Of a stretch of 64,000 nucleotides of DNA, positions 8,468 through 16,889 are shown in pieces. Position 1 is the stretch's first letter, and each line of letters begins with the position of its first letter. The position numbers were made by a program, and so were the translations under genes. The notes below the pieces were generated by a model. It made no database searches, was not told the origin of the DNA, and saw only the letters and a list, made by a program, of their open reading frames with translations. Origin of the DNA: Chitinophaga varians (GTDB lineage: Bacteria > Bacteroidota > Bacteroidia > Chitinophagales > Chitinophagaceae); NCBI RefSeq assembly GCF_012641275.1, contig NZ_JABAIA010000002.1, forward strand, positions 1,674,001 through 1,738,000, written 5' to 3'.

Positions 8468-8500
8468 AACCTCGCGCTAGTCGCGGGGTTTTGTTTTTTT
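8468..8500 (+). terminator. Terminator, perhaps the ancestral one for tRNA-Lys
   Basis: CCTCGCG/CGCGGGG hairpin (one G-T pair) followed by GTTTTGTTTTTTT. It lies directly after the right-hand tRNA-end copy, where the tRNA terminator would have been before the insertion. Confidence 0.6.
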
Positions 8501-8574
8501 AGTCGAGTTACTCTTTTTCCTTTGGCCGTACTATAAAAACGAAAAACACATCATTGAGTTTAGTACTGCATAAA

Positions 8575-8606
8575 AAAGAGGACGCTTTTTGAGACGCCCT
8601 CTTTAT
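8575..8606 (-). terminator. Terminator of the tyrosinase operon
   Basis: Read on the minus strand, AAAGAGGGCGTC and GCGTCCTCTTT can pair around a short loop, followed by T-rich sequence. It lies just past the tyrosinase stop codon. Confidence 0.5.
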
Positions 8607-8623
8607 TTTCATCAATAGAAATT

Positions 8624-10297
8624 CTACCTTACCTCCAGCTTATAAGGCGGCGTATCCGCTGCAACCAATGCTCTGAACTGTTTAAAGCGTTCTGTATTCT
8701 GTTTCTCCCGGCCAAAAATCTCTAGGTGAAATTTCATTCCGCTGACCTCTTCCTTCGTGTACTGATTCAGACTAACGGCTCCGGATATTCCCAGATGCGC
8801 CTGGCAATTAGCACAACCACCAACATCCCAGCGGCTCAGTACAGACTGATAACCGACAAGATATCTTTTGCCATCCCCTTTGGTGGCATATACACCAACA
8901 ATAAAGGAGCCTTTGATGCCTCCTCTGCTAAGCCCTGAAATATAGAGATGCAGATCGCTTCTCTTTGACTTAACAGCCCTGGCAGCTCTTGCAGCTGCAA
9001 CAACATCGTTTTGCGACAATGAGCCATCGCTATAGGTATAATTCAGCTGTGACTCAATATCTATGCAGTCTTCTGATGTGAAATAGGTAGTATCTGCTTT
9101 TATAAACGGTTTTAGCGCAGTTGTCATAGTCAGTTTTTCATTCTCCGTTTGTCCGTTGGCAGGGCCTTGTCCGGCACCGCCATTGAAACCATTTGAGGTG
9201 CCCAGATCTGCGGGGTCTTCGATGATGTCAAAACGTTCTGTAAAACCCTGCTTTTGCTGCCATAACCAAAACACACGATCTATATTACAGTGGTGGAAAA
9301 AGAAGATAGGGTCCAGTCCTGCCGTATCATTCTCACCCATATCACCATTTGCGTCCGGTAGCTGAGATGCATCGTAGCCTCCGTTATTTATGCCTGCAGG
9401 AAGCGTAAAACCTCCAACTGCCAAATGAATATCGTTGTGCGGATGCTCCAGTGCAGTGTACCCCTGACCATAATAAGCAGCCGATTGCGTGTTGGAAAAT
9501 ATCGTGTAAGTAGGAGCGTCAAGACAATCACTGAATGCCTTTGCTATCCCTGCCTGTTGTGTTGTCCCGTCTCCCGGGCCACATCCGGGTATGTAGTAAG
9601 TCACATTATTAAGCCATTGCAATACATTCGCATTCAGCAAGGCAATATTGGCATTTGGATCAAAGAAATTAGCATTATACTCGTAAGTGGTAGCTTGGGC
9701 CTCCGGCGTACCCACAAGGCCAGACAGCGGGTATCTTACCGTTTGGTAACCTTGTGGTTTGCTATAAACTGAGTCGTCATTGTTCACCAGGTCAGTTATT
9801 TCTTTAGGGAATATAAATGAGGCCAGTGGATTATCGATGGCATTATTATCATCAGGTACAATTCCCTTATCACGCAAACACTGCGGGAACTCTCCCTTGA
9901 ATGTAAACTTCGGAGCTGTAAGCGCACGTGGTATGCCATATGTAGTTGAATAAGAATCTGTCTCGTCCCAATAAGGTTGCATTACGTCCTCACAACCAGG
10001 AGTGGTCTGCAGGGCTTTTTCCAGCTTGTATACATATACCCTGTGCCAGGTGGGGAAAAGCACATTCTGGTGATTACAGTAGCCACCCCACCATTCCGGG
10101 TTTGTAGCGCCTTCCCCGGCAAATGGTTCTCCGTGATACCCGCCTATCAGAAAAAAAGAGTTAGGGTCAGTGGGTGGTAACGCTTTAATGTACGCCCATG
10201 CTGTCATTAGTTTTTCCAGATCATTATTGATGCCTGCATCATAATCATTCTGAATTTCAATTATAGAGCGGCGAACGCCTATGCCATTTTTTTTCAT
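8624..10297 (-). CDS. Tyrosinase / polyphenol oxidase (type 3 dicopper) with C-terminal CXXC domain
   Basis: This 557-residue enzyme oxidises phenols and catechols to quinones, a route to melanin. CuA ligands are H55 (GGYHG), H76 (CNHQN) and H85 (PTWHR). CuB ligands are H287 and H291 (HPHNDIH) with H335 or H336 (FFFHHCNIDRVFW). There is no signal peptide. Residues about 400-557 form an extra C-terminal domain like the shielding domain of latent polyphenol oxidases; it contains C495-A-N-C498, a CXXC that in fungal pro-tyrosinases helps copper loading. The gene starts 2 nt after an upstream membrane protein with a CPMCW motif, so the two are co-transcribed. Domain role is by analogy. Confidence 0.9.
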   Translation of the reverse strand: MKKNGIGVRRSIIEIQNDYDAGINNDLEKLMTAWAYIKALPPTDPNSFFLIGGYHGEPFAGEGATNPEWWGGYCNHQNVLFPTWHRVYVYKLEKALQTTPGCEDVMQPYWDETDSYSTTYGIPRALTAPKFTFKGEFPQCLRDKGIVPDDNNAIDNPLASFIFPKEITDLVNNDDSVYSKPQGYQTVRYPLSGLVGTPEAQATTYEYNANFFDPNANIALLNANVLQWLNNVTYYIPGCGPGDGTTQQAGIAKAFSDCLDAPTYTIFSNTQSAAYYGQGYTALEHPHNDIHLAVGGFTLPAGINNGGYDASQLPDANGDMGENDTAGLDPIFFFHHCNIDRVFWLWQQKQGFTERFDIIEDPADLGTSNGFNGGAGQGPANGQTENEKLTMTTALKPFIKADTTYFTSEDCIDIESQLNYTYSDGSLSQNDVVAAARAARAVKSKRSDLHLYISGLSRGGIKGSFIVGVYATKGDGKRYLVGYQSVLSRWDVGGCANCQAHLGISGAVSLNQYTKEEVSGMKFHLEIFGREKQNTERFKQFRALVAADTPPYKLEVR

Positions 10298-10299
10298 AG

Positions 10300-10770
10300 T
10301 TAAGCAATTTTGTGTTTCTTGTGAATAAGTTTCAAGGATACATTGGGGAAATTATTCAGTAAAGATCCTGTCAGGATCATGCCAACGCCCGCAACCAGCG
10401 ACCATTGTGTGCCAGGGAAGAATGCGCGGCTGCTCATAATAAAAACCGCACCCAGCATGCTGATAAGGAAAGGCAGATATCCTGCCACTCTTATCCGCTT
10501 ATACAAAAAGAAAAGATGTATCGCCAGGAAGATCATCATTACGGGCAGCAGCCATCTCATATAAGGTAGCTTCGCCAATCCCAGGCTGCCGAACATACTC
10601 ATATAAACAGCCCAGCACATAGGACATTTCGGGAAAAAAGCAATCAGGATGCTCAATATGACCGAAGGTACGCTCCTGACGGTTTTCGAGGGTATCCTCC
10701 CCGATGGTTGCTGCTCACCGGAATGTCTGACATGGCAATTACAGGTGTTGCATTCATTTAAATTTTCCAT
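10300..10770 (-). CDS. Four-helix membrane protein with N-terminal Cys cluster and CPMCW motif
   Basis: This 156-residue inner-membrane protein has a Cys/His-rich cytoplasmic start (CNTCNCHVRH, residues 7-16) and about four hydrophobic helices. The first helix contains FPKCPMCW, a C-x-x-C pair inside the membrane reminiscent of MerC-like metal transporters. It directly precedes the tyrosinase gene with a 2-nt gap. A role in delivering copper or maturing the tyrosinase is inferred from motif and context; the family is not firmly recognised. Start ATG at 10768-10770 keeps the Cys cluster. Confidence 0.6.
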   Translation of the reverse strand: MENLNECNTCNCHVRHSGEQQPSGRIPSKTVRSVPSVILSILIAFFPKCPMCWAVYMSMFGSLGLAKLPYMRWLLPVMMIFLAIHLFFLYKRIRVAGYLPFLISMLGAVFIMSSRAFFPGTQWSLVAGVGMILTGSLLNNFPNVSLKLIHKKHKIA

Positions 10771-11348
10771 AGCCTATATTGATGTTGTAAAAGAAAAGGC
10801 TGAAAGATATTTATGCGTAATTCAGCCACTGAAAAGAGGTTTAGAAGAAGTAGCAGGACCATCTCTGCAATGGTTGCTATGAAAGAAATAGGGGATACCA
10901 TTTTTCATAAGACAACATTTTATGGGTAAGACAATCAGTATACTCATGCTCTGGAAGAAATCAGAGAACGGGAAACGCAGCAGCATAGCTCCGCCAAAGA
11001 CACGCTATGCATGCCGGTTCAGTCAGGACAATAAATTCAGATAATTGCAACAATGCAAAATACTGGCATCAATACGCGGGTATTATAATGAAAGAGGTTG
11101 TGAGCTTTGGTTATATGAGGTTTAAAATGTTATGCGAAAACGCTATGGGTAAACACTTACATTGAATCATTCAAATAGAGCTGATGTCTTTTGGACGATC
11201 GGTGATAACCGAAGCTATTAAAAAATATTTAATCCTCAAATTTTTTTGTTTTTTTAATAAGTAGGTTTGCTAACTATTGTTATGAAAGATCCGGTTTTTA
11301 TTATAGTAAGGATAAGGACTTTTCGGGAAATAGTCAGATCTCTAAATA
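10771..11348. other. Intergenic region, no gene seen
   Basis: No frame shows sustained coding character on either strand. It probably holds the promoter of the CPMCW-tyrosinase operon and the 3' end of the haem-protein transcript. It is AT-rich around 11220-11270. Confidence 0.4.
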
Positions 11349-12872
11349 TCAACGTAATCCTTTTTTCTTTTCTGCTTTCTCCAGCTTTTCAAATGCATCT
11401 ATATACACTTTCAGTTTGTTGTCTGTTCTGTCGATATCTGGTACTTTATCAGGCTGATTAGAAGTCGCATCCATCAGGAAAGAGAAATCAGCCCCAATTC
11501 CCTGGGCAACGCCATGGCAGCCCTGACAGCCTCCCATGCTGTAATGTTTTCCGTTTAAGAAAATATTATGACCTCCATCATGGGGATGCTTGAAGCCGCT
11601 GCCTCTGAAATCTCCCAGTGTTCGATCTGATTCTATGACATAGTTGGCCAGGTAGAAGCTGAATGAAGTGCTATCATTAGTAGGCATGCCTTGCACACCT
11701 ACCAGGCGGTAATTCAGCCAGATGGAATTTGGATTCTTTTTCCTTAATTGGTCTTGTACATATTTGGTGGAAGCGTCTGCGACAACTGATATTGGATGAA
11801 AGCGATCGTACCGTTGTGGTTTAGGGTTACCCTTTTGTGGCAACTCTATGTAACCCATGCTATCGTTTTGAACATCTACATGTTCAAAGGTGGCAAAAGT
11901 GAAATCAGGGTAGTTGGCAAGTTTATGGATAATATGAATACCTACAAGCCCGTATATTTTGTTTACGGAGACCGTTTTACCTGTTTTCGGGTCCTTTTCA
12001 TAGACAATTACTTTCCGGGTAAAATGGGTATTTGCTTCTGCGTCATTGATCATCTCTCTCCAGGCGCTCTTTACCTCCAGTGCCCCGGTATATTTACCAA
12101 AACGCGTATCAGGATCTTTAGCGTTTCCACATGGCAGACAAAATATACCTGGAGGGCAATTACAATTGCCTCCTGTATACTTGCCAACCGGATAATCTTT
12201 TGGATTATAATATACTGAATCCTTTTTGATATTGCCTGCAGTTCTATTTACCGCAGCTATTAAAGTTGCTTCATCAGGATAATTCTTACGCTTGTAATCA
12301 TATTCATCTCTGTTCACTTTAGCCTGGTATAATACCTGATATTGGGTATTGTACAGATTGACTTTTGCATACAGGTCACAGGAGCCAATCTCATTGTTCT
12401 CGTCCAGGTTATTGAATAAAGTTGTATCAACACTGTTATCCTTGCGGGGAATATGTATTTGATAGTCATACCTGGGGACCTTATCAAAAGGGAGTGTATT
12501 CCCATGATTAGGTCTCAGTTCAACACGATGAGCATAAGTTTCCCATACCACAGGATCATTCATTGGGTAAGCGCTTTGGTCATTATATGTCCATTGGGGA
12601 TCTGCATACCCTCTATATACGTGCGTGTTTTTCTTGTAACTTGATTTCCAGTTCAGTGCAAAAAACTCGTTCCAGGCAAAGCTACATAGAGCAGCAGAAT
12701 CAGCGTATTGACTCAGTGTATTGGGAACGGTGGAATCGAATGTTATATTGAAACTAAACTGTTCCGCTGTTCCATGTACGACCGCAGCCCTGGTAGGCGA
12801 CTGCTTAAAAGAAACGATCAGGGCTGCCCCTGCTGCAATACCGATGGTAATAATGAGGAGTGCTTTTTTCAT
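11349..12872 (-). CDS. Secreted monohaem c-type cytochrome-like protein
   Basis: A 507-residue exported protein. I start it at the ATG at 12870-12872, which gives a classic signal segment (MKKALLIITIGIAAGAALIV); a longer frame with 22 extra residues looks spurious. A single haem-binding motif C449-QGC-H453 lies near the C-terminus (MGGCQGCHGVAQ). A Cys-rich loop NCNCPPGIFCLPCGN sits near the middle, and there are several aromatic-rich beta segments. I recognise no firm family. Periplasmic or surface electron transfer is inferred. It is read in the same direction as the CPMCW/tyrosinase pair, 579 nt upstream, so a link to phenol oxidation is possible but unproven. Confidence 0.65.
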   Translation of the reverse strand: MKKALLIITIGIAAGAALIVSFKQSPTRAAVVHGTAEQFSFNITFDSTVPNTLSQYADSAALCSFAWNEFFALNWKSSYKKNTHVYRGYADPQWTYNDQSAYPMNDPVVWETYAHRVELRPNHGNTLPFDKVPRYDYQIHIPRKDNSVDTTLFNNLDENNEIGSCDLYAKVNLYNTQYQVLYQAKVNRDEYDYKRKNYPDEATLIAAVNRTAGNIKKDSVYYNPKDYPVGKYTGGNCNCPPGIFCLPCGNAKDPDTRFGKYTGALEVKSAWREMINDAEANTHFTRKVIVYEKDPKTGKTVSVNKIYGLVGIHIIHKLANYPDFTFATFEHVDVQNDSMGYIELPQKGNPKPQRYDRFHPISVVADASTKYVQDQLRKKNPNSIWLNYRLVGVQGMPTNDSTSFSFYLANYVIESDRTLGDFRGSGFKHPHDGGHNIFLNGKHYSMGGCQGCHGVAQGIGADFSFLMDATSNQPDKVPDIDRTDNKLKVYIDAFEKLEKAEKKKGLR

Positions 12873-13141
12873 AAGCTGAAGTGTTTGATAATGGATTAAA
12901 TAAACAAAAATCAAAAATCCGGGTTCTACGAAAAGCATAAGCGAGCCGATAAATGCAGACTGCCGCTTAAAAGCAAGATAGGAGGACCCTCCTCATCGAT
13001 AGATGAGAGATGCCTGTTCGGTTAGAATAGTTTAAATCTTTGAATGGCTAATACCATCCGGTTGAATATCGTCGCTGGTTGTAGAGGTTCTTTTTTAGGT
13101 ATCCCGACCGCCGTCCCGGGAAGGCAAAGCACTGATACAAC

Positions 13142-13297
13142 ATGCTGTCCTGCCCGAAATTCTTCCAGGCTGAGTTATCAAAGGATGTATCATTCGATCA
13201 ACAGGGGTGCTGCTATTCAGAAAATGGAACGAGCGAACCCGAGATACCGCTGCATCAGGAAAAATTCTGGCTGTATAAAGAAGTCTTGCAGAAATGA
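13142..13297 (+). pseudogene. Short ORF, possible gene remnant
   Basis: A 51-residue frame ending EKFWLYKEVLQK then TGA reads more like the tail of a real protein than the overlapping 90-residue frame. No family is recognised and no upstream coding sequence continues it. Probably decayed; the flanking 12.94-13.73 kb shows no other gene. Confidence 0.2.
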
Positions 13298-13735
13298 ACG
13301 CCTAAGTAAAAGTTAATACCGGCCTGTCTTCTGAGGGTAATTCTACAACGTTTGTATTATGGTTATTTGAGGTTTAGAGTGATGAAAAAATGGTAATCCA
13401 CAACTTTTATGTAATCGAAAATAAATAAAAAAATCATTTCGCCAAGAGGGGCGCCAGAGCGAATTTTAAATGGGTATTAATTTTGTATTTGTTTAAAGAA
13501 TAATTTGACTGTTGGTACAGATGGTTTGATCGATGCATCTATTTTGGCGAGAGGGTGGCAAGGTTAAAAAACGGGAAAAATACCCGTCAAAGTCGAATTG
13601 GTAAAATGACGATTGGTTATTGCTACATACGGCTCAGGACACTATCAGTTGCAGAGATGAAATACAATTAAATTTAATCACAGGTTTTCCTGATATATAA
13701 CCGGCGGGACCACCACAAGAATGTCAAAGGAAATT

Positions 13736-13770
13736 AAAGCCGCTTAAATCCTGCGATTTAAGCGGCTTTT
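13736..13770 (+). terminator. Strong hairpin with T-run
   Basis: GCCGCTTAAATC and GATTTAAGCGGC form a perfect 12-bp stem around CTGC, with flanking A- and T-runs. It is a bidirectional terminator by structure, although no intact gene ends next to it. Confidence 0.7.
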
Positions 13771-13821
13771 CTGCTTTTATGATAAAAAGATAAATCATAT
13801 CAAACGATTTTAGGCGTCTAC

Positions 13822-13865
13822 AAATTCGTCTACAGTAAAAAATAATTTACTGTAGACGAATTTTT
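13822..13865. terminator. Perfect 18-bp inverted repeat with T-run
   Basis: AAATTCGTCTACAGTAAA (13822-13839) and its exact reverse complement (13846-13863) enclose AAATAA, followed by TT. The arm contains the stop codon of the decayed minus-strand frame at 13847. It could be a terminator or the footprint of an excised element. Confidence 0.6.
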
Positions 13866-14239
13866 CTGGCATACTTACCGGAGATGGATTTGGCGACCTG
13901 CAACCAAATCAGAAAAGACAAACTACACTTAATACCGCTGGTTGGATTAGGATAACATTCGAGCAATTCCGGTGATGTGCCGGCAGTTTTCCGGACGGAC
14001 AGGCACTGATTAACGATTGCCTTCACTTGTTTTCTTACCGGATATTCACATTCGTAACCCGCACTCGCATAATAGGTCCTGGTGGTTGATGGGCTGACTT
14101 TGAAATAGTTGCCCGTAAATAATAAATTGCCACCTGTTGGTGCATCATACCACCTGATAATTGATGATGTAAATACACGAACAATTGAGAGAGTACTGAT
14201 GATAAGGTTTTCAGGGCCCGGGCGCTGTATTGACTGGCT
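13847..14239 (-). pseudogene. Remnant of a surface adhesin: Ig-like repeat plus start of a T9SS sorting domain
   Basis: An open frame of 130 codons without a start. It contains IIRWYDAPTGGNLLFTGNYF and STTRTYYASAGYECEYPVRK, matching the Ig-like repeats (WYDAxTGG...TTTYY) found before type IX secretion sorting domains in Bacteroidota adhesins. Then comes ECYPNPTSGIK, the YPNPxxG opening of the sorting domain, which normally continues about 70 more residues. Here the frame loses family character and stops about 30 residues later inside the 18-bp hairpin. The upstream part of the gene is missing. This is a decayed fragment of a once large gene. Confidence 0.6.
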
Positions 14240-14244
14240 TGTCT

Positions 14245-14856
14245 CTATTTCCTGGTGATGTGGATGTTATAGCGGCATCTGCTATGTTCATCTAATTCTT
14301 TTACATGGAGGTCTGCCTGATATGATATATGCCATGCGCTGCAAACGCCATAGAAAAATGGAGTCAGGATTGGCCAGGTTATGTGTTCTGTCAGATTAAG
14401 CATTTGTGCGGAACGGTGGTATCTGTCGGTGCCGGTTAGTATTAGCGTTACTTCATCTGACTGGTATGTTGTTACATTAATTTTGTATTCCGGGCTGGAA
14501 ACATAAATAGCAGATATAAATACATTACAAATTCCGCAGGCATCCCGGGGGATAGCGGGATCTATGACCAGTGCCTGTTCCGCTTTTCGCCTTCCTATTT
14601 CAAATACCGCTGACCGGGAGATAGCGTTAATGCCATCGTTGCCATATCTTTTGGCAGTTTCCGATAATAGCAGTCCGTAGAAAGTGGATGTTATGTCCGA
14701 TAGTCCCAATACCAACTCTTTGACAGTTGCCGGAAAAAAGAGGCGAAGGATATTAATGGAATCAACATCTTCATGAAACCGGTCTTCTCCCCGCAACTCC
14801 TTTATATGTTGATAAACGGGATGGTTATTCAGGTATTCTTCATAATTGGGTTGCAT
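14245..14856 (-). CDS. Uncharacterised 203-residue protein
   Basis: An intact ORF from ATG at 14854-14856 to TAG at 14245-14247. It is soluble and mixed alpha/beta, with an N-terminal helical part (NYEEYLNNHPVYQHIKEL) and a C-terminal half with several Cys (DACGICNVFISA, FYGVCSAWHISY). The layout of a helical start followed by a small-molecule-binding-like C-terminal half loosely recalls L-2-amino-thiazoline-4-carboxylate hydrolase or V4R-type domains, but I cannot assign it. Neighbours on both sides are gene fragments, so it is an isolated survivor in a degenerating stretch. Confidence 0.5.
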   Translation of the reverse strand: MQPNYEEYLNNHPVYQHIKELRGEDRFHEDVDSINILRLFFPATVKELVLGLSDITSTFYGLLLSETAKRYGNDGINAISRSAVFEIGRRKAEQALVIDPAIPRDACGICNVFISAIYVSSPEYKINVTTYQSDEVTLILTGTDRYHRSAQMLNLTEHITWPILTPFFYGVCSAWHISYQADLHVKELDEHSRCRYNIHITRK

Positions 14857-14875
14857 AAAGTTATTTTTTAATGGT

Positions 14876-14920
14876 TTATTGAGCCAGATATCCTCCGTCT
14901 ACCGGAAAGTAAGCTCCAGC
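14876..14920 (-). pseudogene. Last 14 codons of a short-chain dehydrogenase (SDR) fragment
   Basis: Read on the minus strand, the codons before the stop encode AGAYFPVDGGYLAQ, the characteristic C-terminus of SDR oxidoreductases (TGxxFPVDGGYxAQ). A stop codon lies immediately upstream (14921-14923), so the rest of the gene is lost. The remaining 14921-15252 stretch shows no gene apart from the upstream region of the TPR gene. Confidence 0.5.
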
Positions 14921-15252
14921 CTATGGGGTTGATATGTAGTGTCAGGATGCTGCTGTTTGGGATATACACCGATGCCTTGAAAATATTTTTTAAAAAGGGT
15001 GTTTGGATAGTTTGTAAGGAATCCTTCTGTATTGAATTGTAGGGTGAAGGTAGTGAGGAGTTAGTTACTTGCACCTCAGTGGAGGAAAATTGACGGAGTT
15101 TTTTTAAAATGAGGTGAGGTTATTATTCATTACAACGAAAGATCTCTGCTGCTTATATTTTGCGCGGTGTACATATATCCATAACACCGTTCTCGTTTTG
15201 GTTCGATTTATGCTGTGGAGGTTCCTGTATTGTTAACCAAGCCATCAACTTT

Positions 15253-16785
15253 ATGAAGCCTGTTTTTAAGACAATCAACGTCAGCTTGTCGTACTGCCTG
15301 TGCATGGCAATATCTATAATGTCGGTATCTGTGGCCTGTGCGCAGCAGGACGTATCAGAGAACGCTGTTAGTGCCCGGGAGATCTGTAACGCCGGCAAAG
15401 ATTTGCTGAAAGAGAAAAAAATTGACGCTGCCATCGGCCGGTTCACCGAAGCGATAGCTCTTTATCCGACTGATTCGGCCTATGCCAACCTGGGATGGGC
15501 CTATATCCGGAAGGGAGATGATAAAAATGCGCTCTTTGCGCTCAACAAAGCCATCGACCTCAATGCCGGCTACGCCTGGGCCCTGGGCCTCCGTGGCTAT
15601 CTTTATACAAAAATAGATGCGCCGGAGCTGGCTTTTAATGATTTGTCCACGGCTATAGCGCTGAATACAAAAGGAGGAGCAGTGCCTGCCGGTCAGTCAA
15701 AAAAAGAGACCATCCGTGATTATACCAGGGCGATAGACCAGAATCCACAGAGCGACAGCGCTTATGTGCGGCGGGCACGTGCCTACGAATATTACAGGAA
15801 GAACAAACAGGCCGTCAGGGATTATGCGAAGGCCATAACCTTGAATCCGGACAATGCTGATGCATTTTACGGACTGCAAAATCTCTCCGGAAAATTCGGG
15901 GGCAGCGGAAAGAAAGCCGTACCGGCTCCGGACAGCACAATAGCAGACACAACAGGACAGTGGGCCGGGAAATTGTTCGTCACCCAGGGAAATACCTTTT
16001 CTTCTGTGGAAGAGTTGTATGAACTGACAGTGAATGACTACACGAAAGTAATCGGCCTGTATCCGGACAACGCCGCTGCTTACCGGGACCGCGGCTATCT
16101 GTACGCCAGGCTTAAAAAAAGAGGTCCGGCGATAGCCGATTTCTCGCGTGCCATTGAACTGGAGCCTCAATCTGCCGGCGCATGGGGTGGCAGGGGCGCA
16201 TTATATGTGGGAAGTAACCAGCCGGAACTGGCCATCGCGGACCTGAACAGGGCAATTGAACTCAATCCGGACGCCACACAGGACTATTACAACCGCGCGC
16301 TGGCTTATTATCAAAAGGCTGCATATGAGCAGGCGATTGCGGACTTTACGACGGTGATCAGCAAAGAACCCCAACATGCGCTGGCCTATCGTCAGCGGGG
16401 AAATCTGTATATCTATATGAACCAACCCGCATTGGCCATTGTGGATCTAACAAAAGCAATAGAGACTGGCCCCAGAGACGCCGAAAACTATGCCGTACGC
16501 GGACTGGCCTATGCTGTAAATAAAGACTACAAGGCCGCGGTGAGGGACCTTACCGACGCTATCAGGCTAAGCCCGGAGAATGCGACCACATATGCCAACA
16601 GGGCGATGGCCTATACACATCAAAAGAACTACCGGGCGGCCATCAAAGACTACACGAAGGCGATCCAGTTAGATCCGCAGGATGCTAAAGCCTACAGGCA
16701 GCGGGGGGAGCTGTATCGTCAAACGGGTAAAAAACAGTTGGCGACGGCCGATTTTAGAAAAGCGGCAACCACGGAGCGCCCCTGA
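15253..16785 (+). CDS. Secreted tetratricopeptide-repeat protein
   Basis: This 510-residue protein has an N-terminal signal sequence (hydrophobic residues about 10-28, cleavage expected after VACA) and roughly eleven tandem TPR units. Each repeat has the form AIADFSRAIELxPxxxxAYxxRGxLY, a mediator of protein-protein contacts. The ATG at 15253 is chosen because the frame's earlier TTG would place a non-signal sequence in front. It is likely periplasmic or surface attached. No partner is identifiable; the next gene downstream is a lyase-type lipoprotein 104 nt away. Confidence 0.85.
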   Translation: MKPVFKTINVSLSYCLCMAISIMSVSVACAQQDVSENAVSAREICNAGKDLLKEKKIDAAIGRFTEAIALYPTDSAYANLGWAYIRKGDDKNALFALNKAIDLNAGYAWALGLRGYLYTKIDAPELAFNDLSTAIALNTKGGAVPAGQSKKETIRDYTRAIDQNPQSDSAYVRRARAYEYYRKNKQAVRDYAKAITLNPDNADAFYGLQNLSGKFGGSGKKAVPAPDSTIADTTGQWAGKLFVTQGNTFSSVEELYELTVNDYTKVIGLYPDNAAAYRDRGYLYARLKKRGPAIADFSRAIELEPQSAGAWGGRGALYVGSNQPELAIADLNRAIELNPDATQDYYNRALAYYQKAAYEQAIADFTTVISKEPQHALAYRQRGNLYIYMNQPALAIVDLTKAIETGPRDAENYAVRGLAYAVNKDYKAAVRDLTDAIRLSPENATTYANRAMAYTHQKNYRAAIKDYTKAIQLDPQDAKAYRQRGELYRQTGKKQLATADFRKAATTERP

Positions 16786-16889
16786 TAGTTAAAAAAAATT
16801 TCATCTCCTGATAATATAACCGGGCAACCGGCGTTACTTGTCTACCGTATAATATAATTGTCATTTTAACAATTGTAATTGAAAAACCT

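Noticed and set aside
13044..13316. 90-codon plus-strand frame in the graveyard region
   Set aside because: Composition is unlike a real protein (many Cys, Arg, Ser) and it overlaps a more plausible remnant in another frame.
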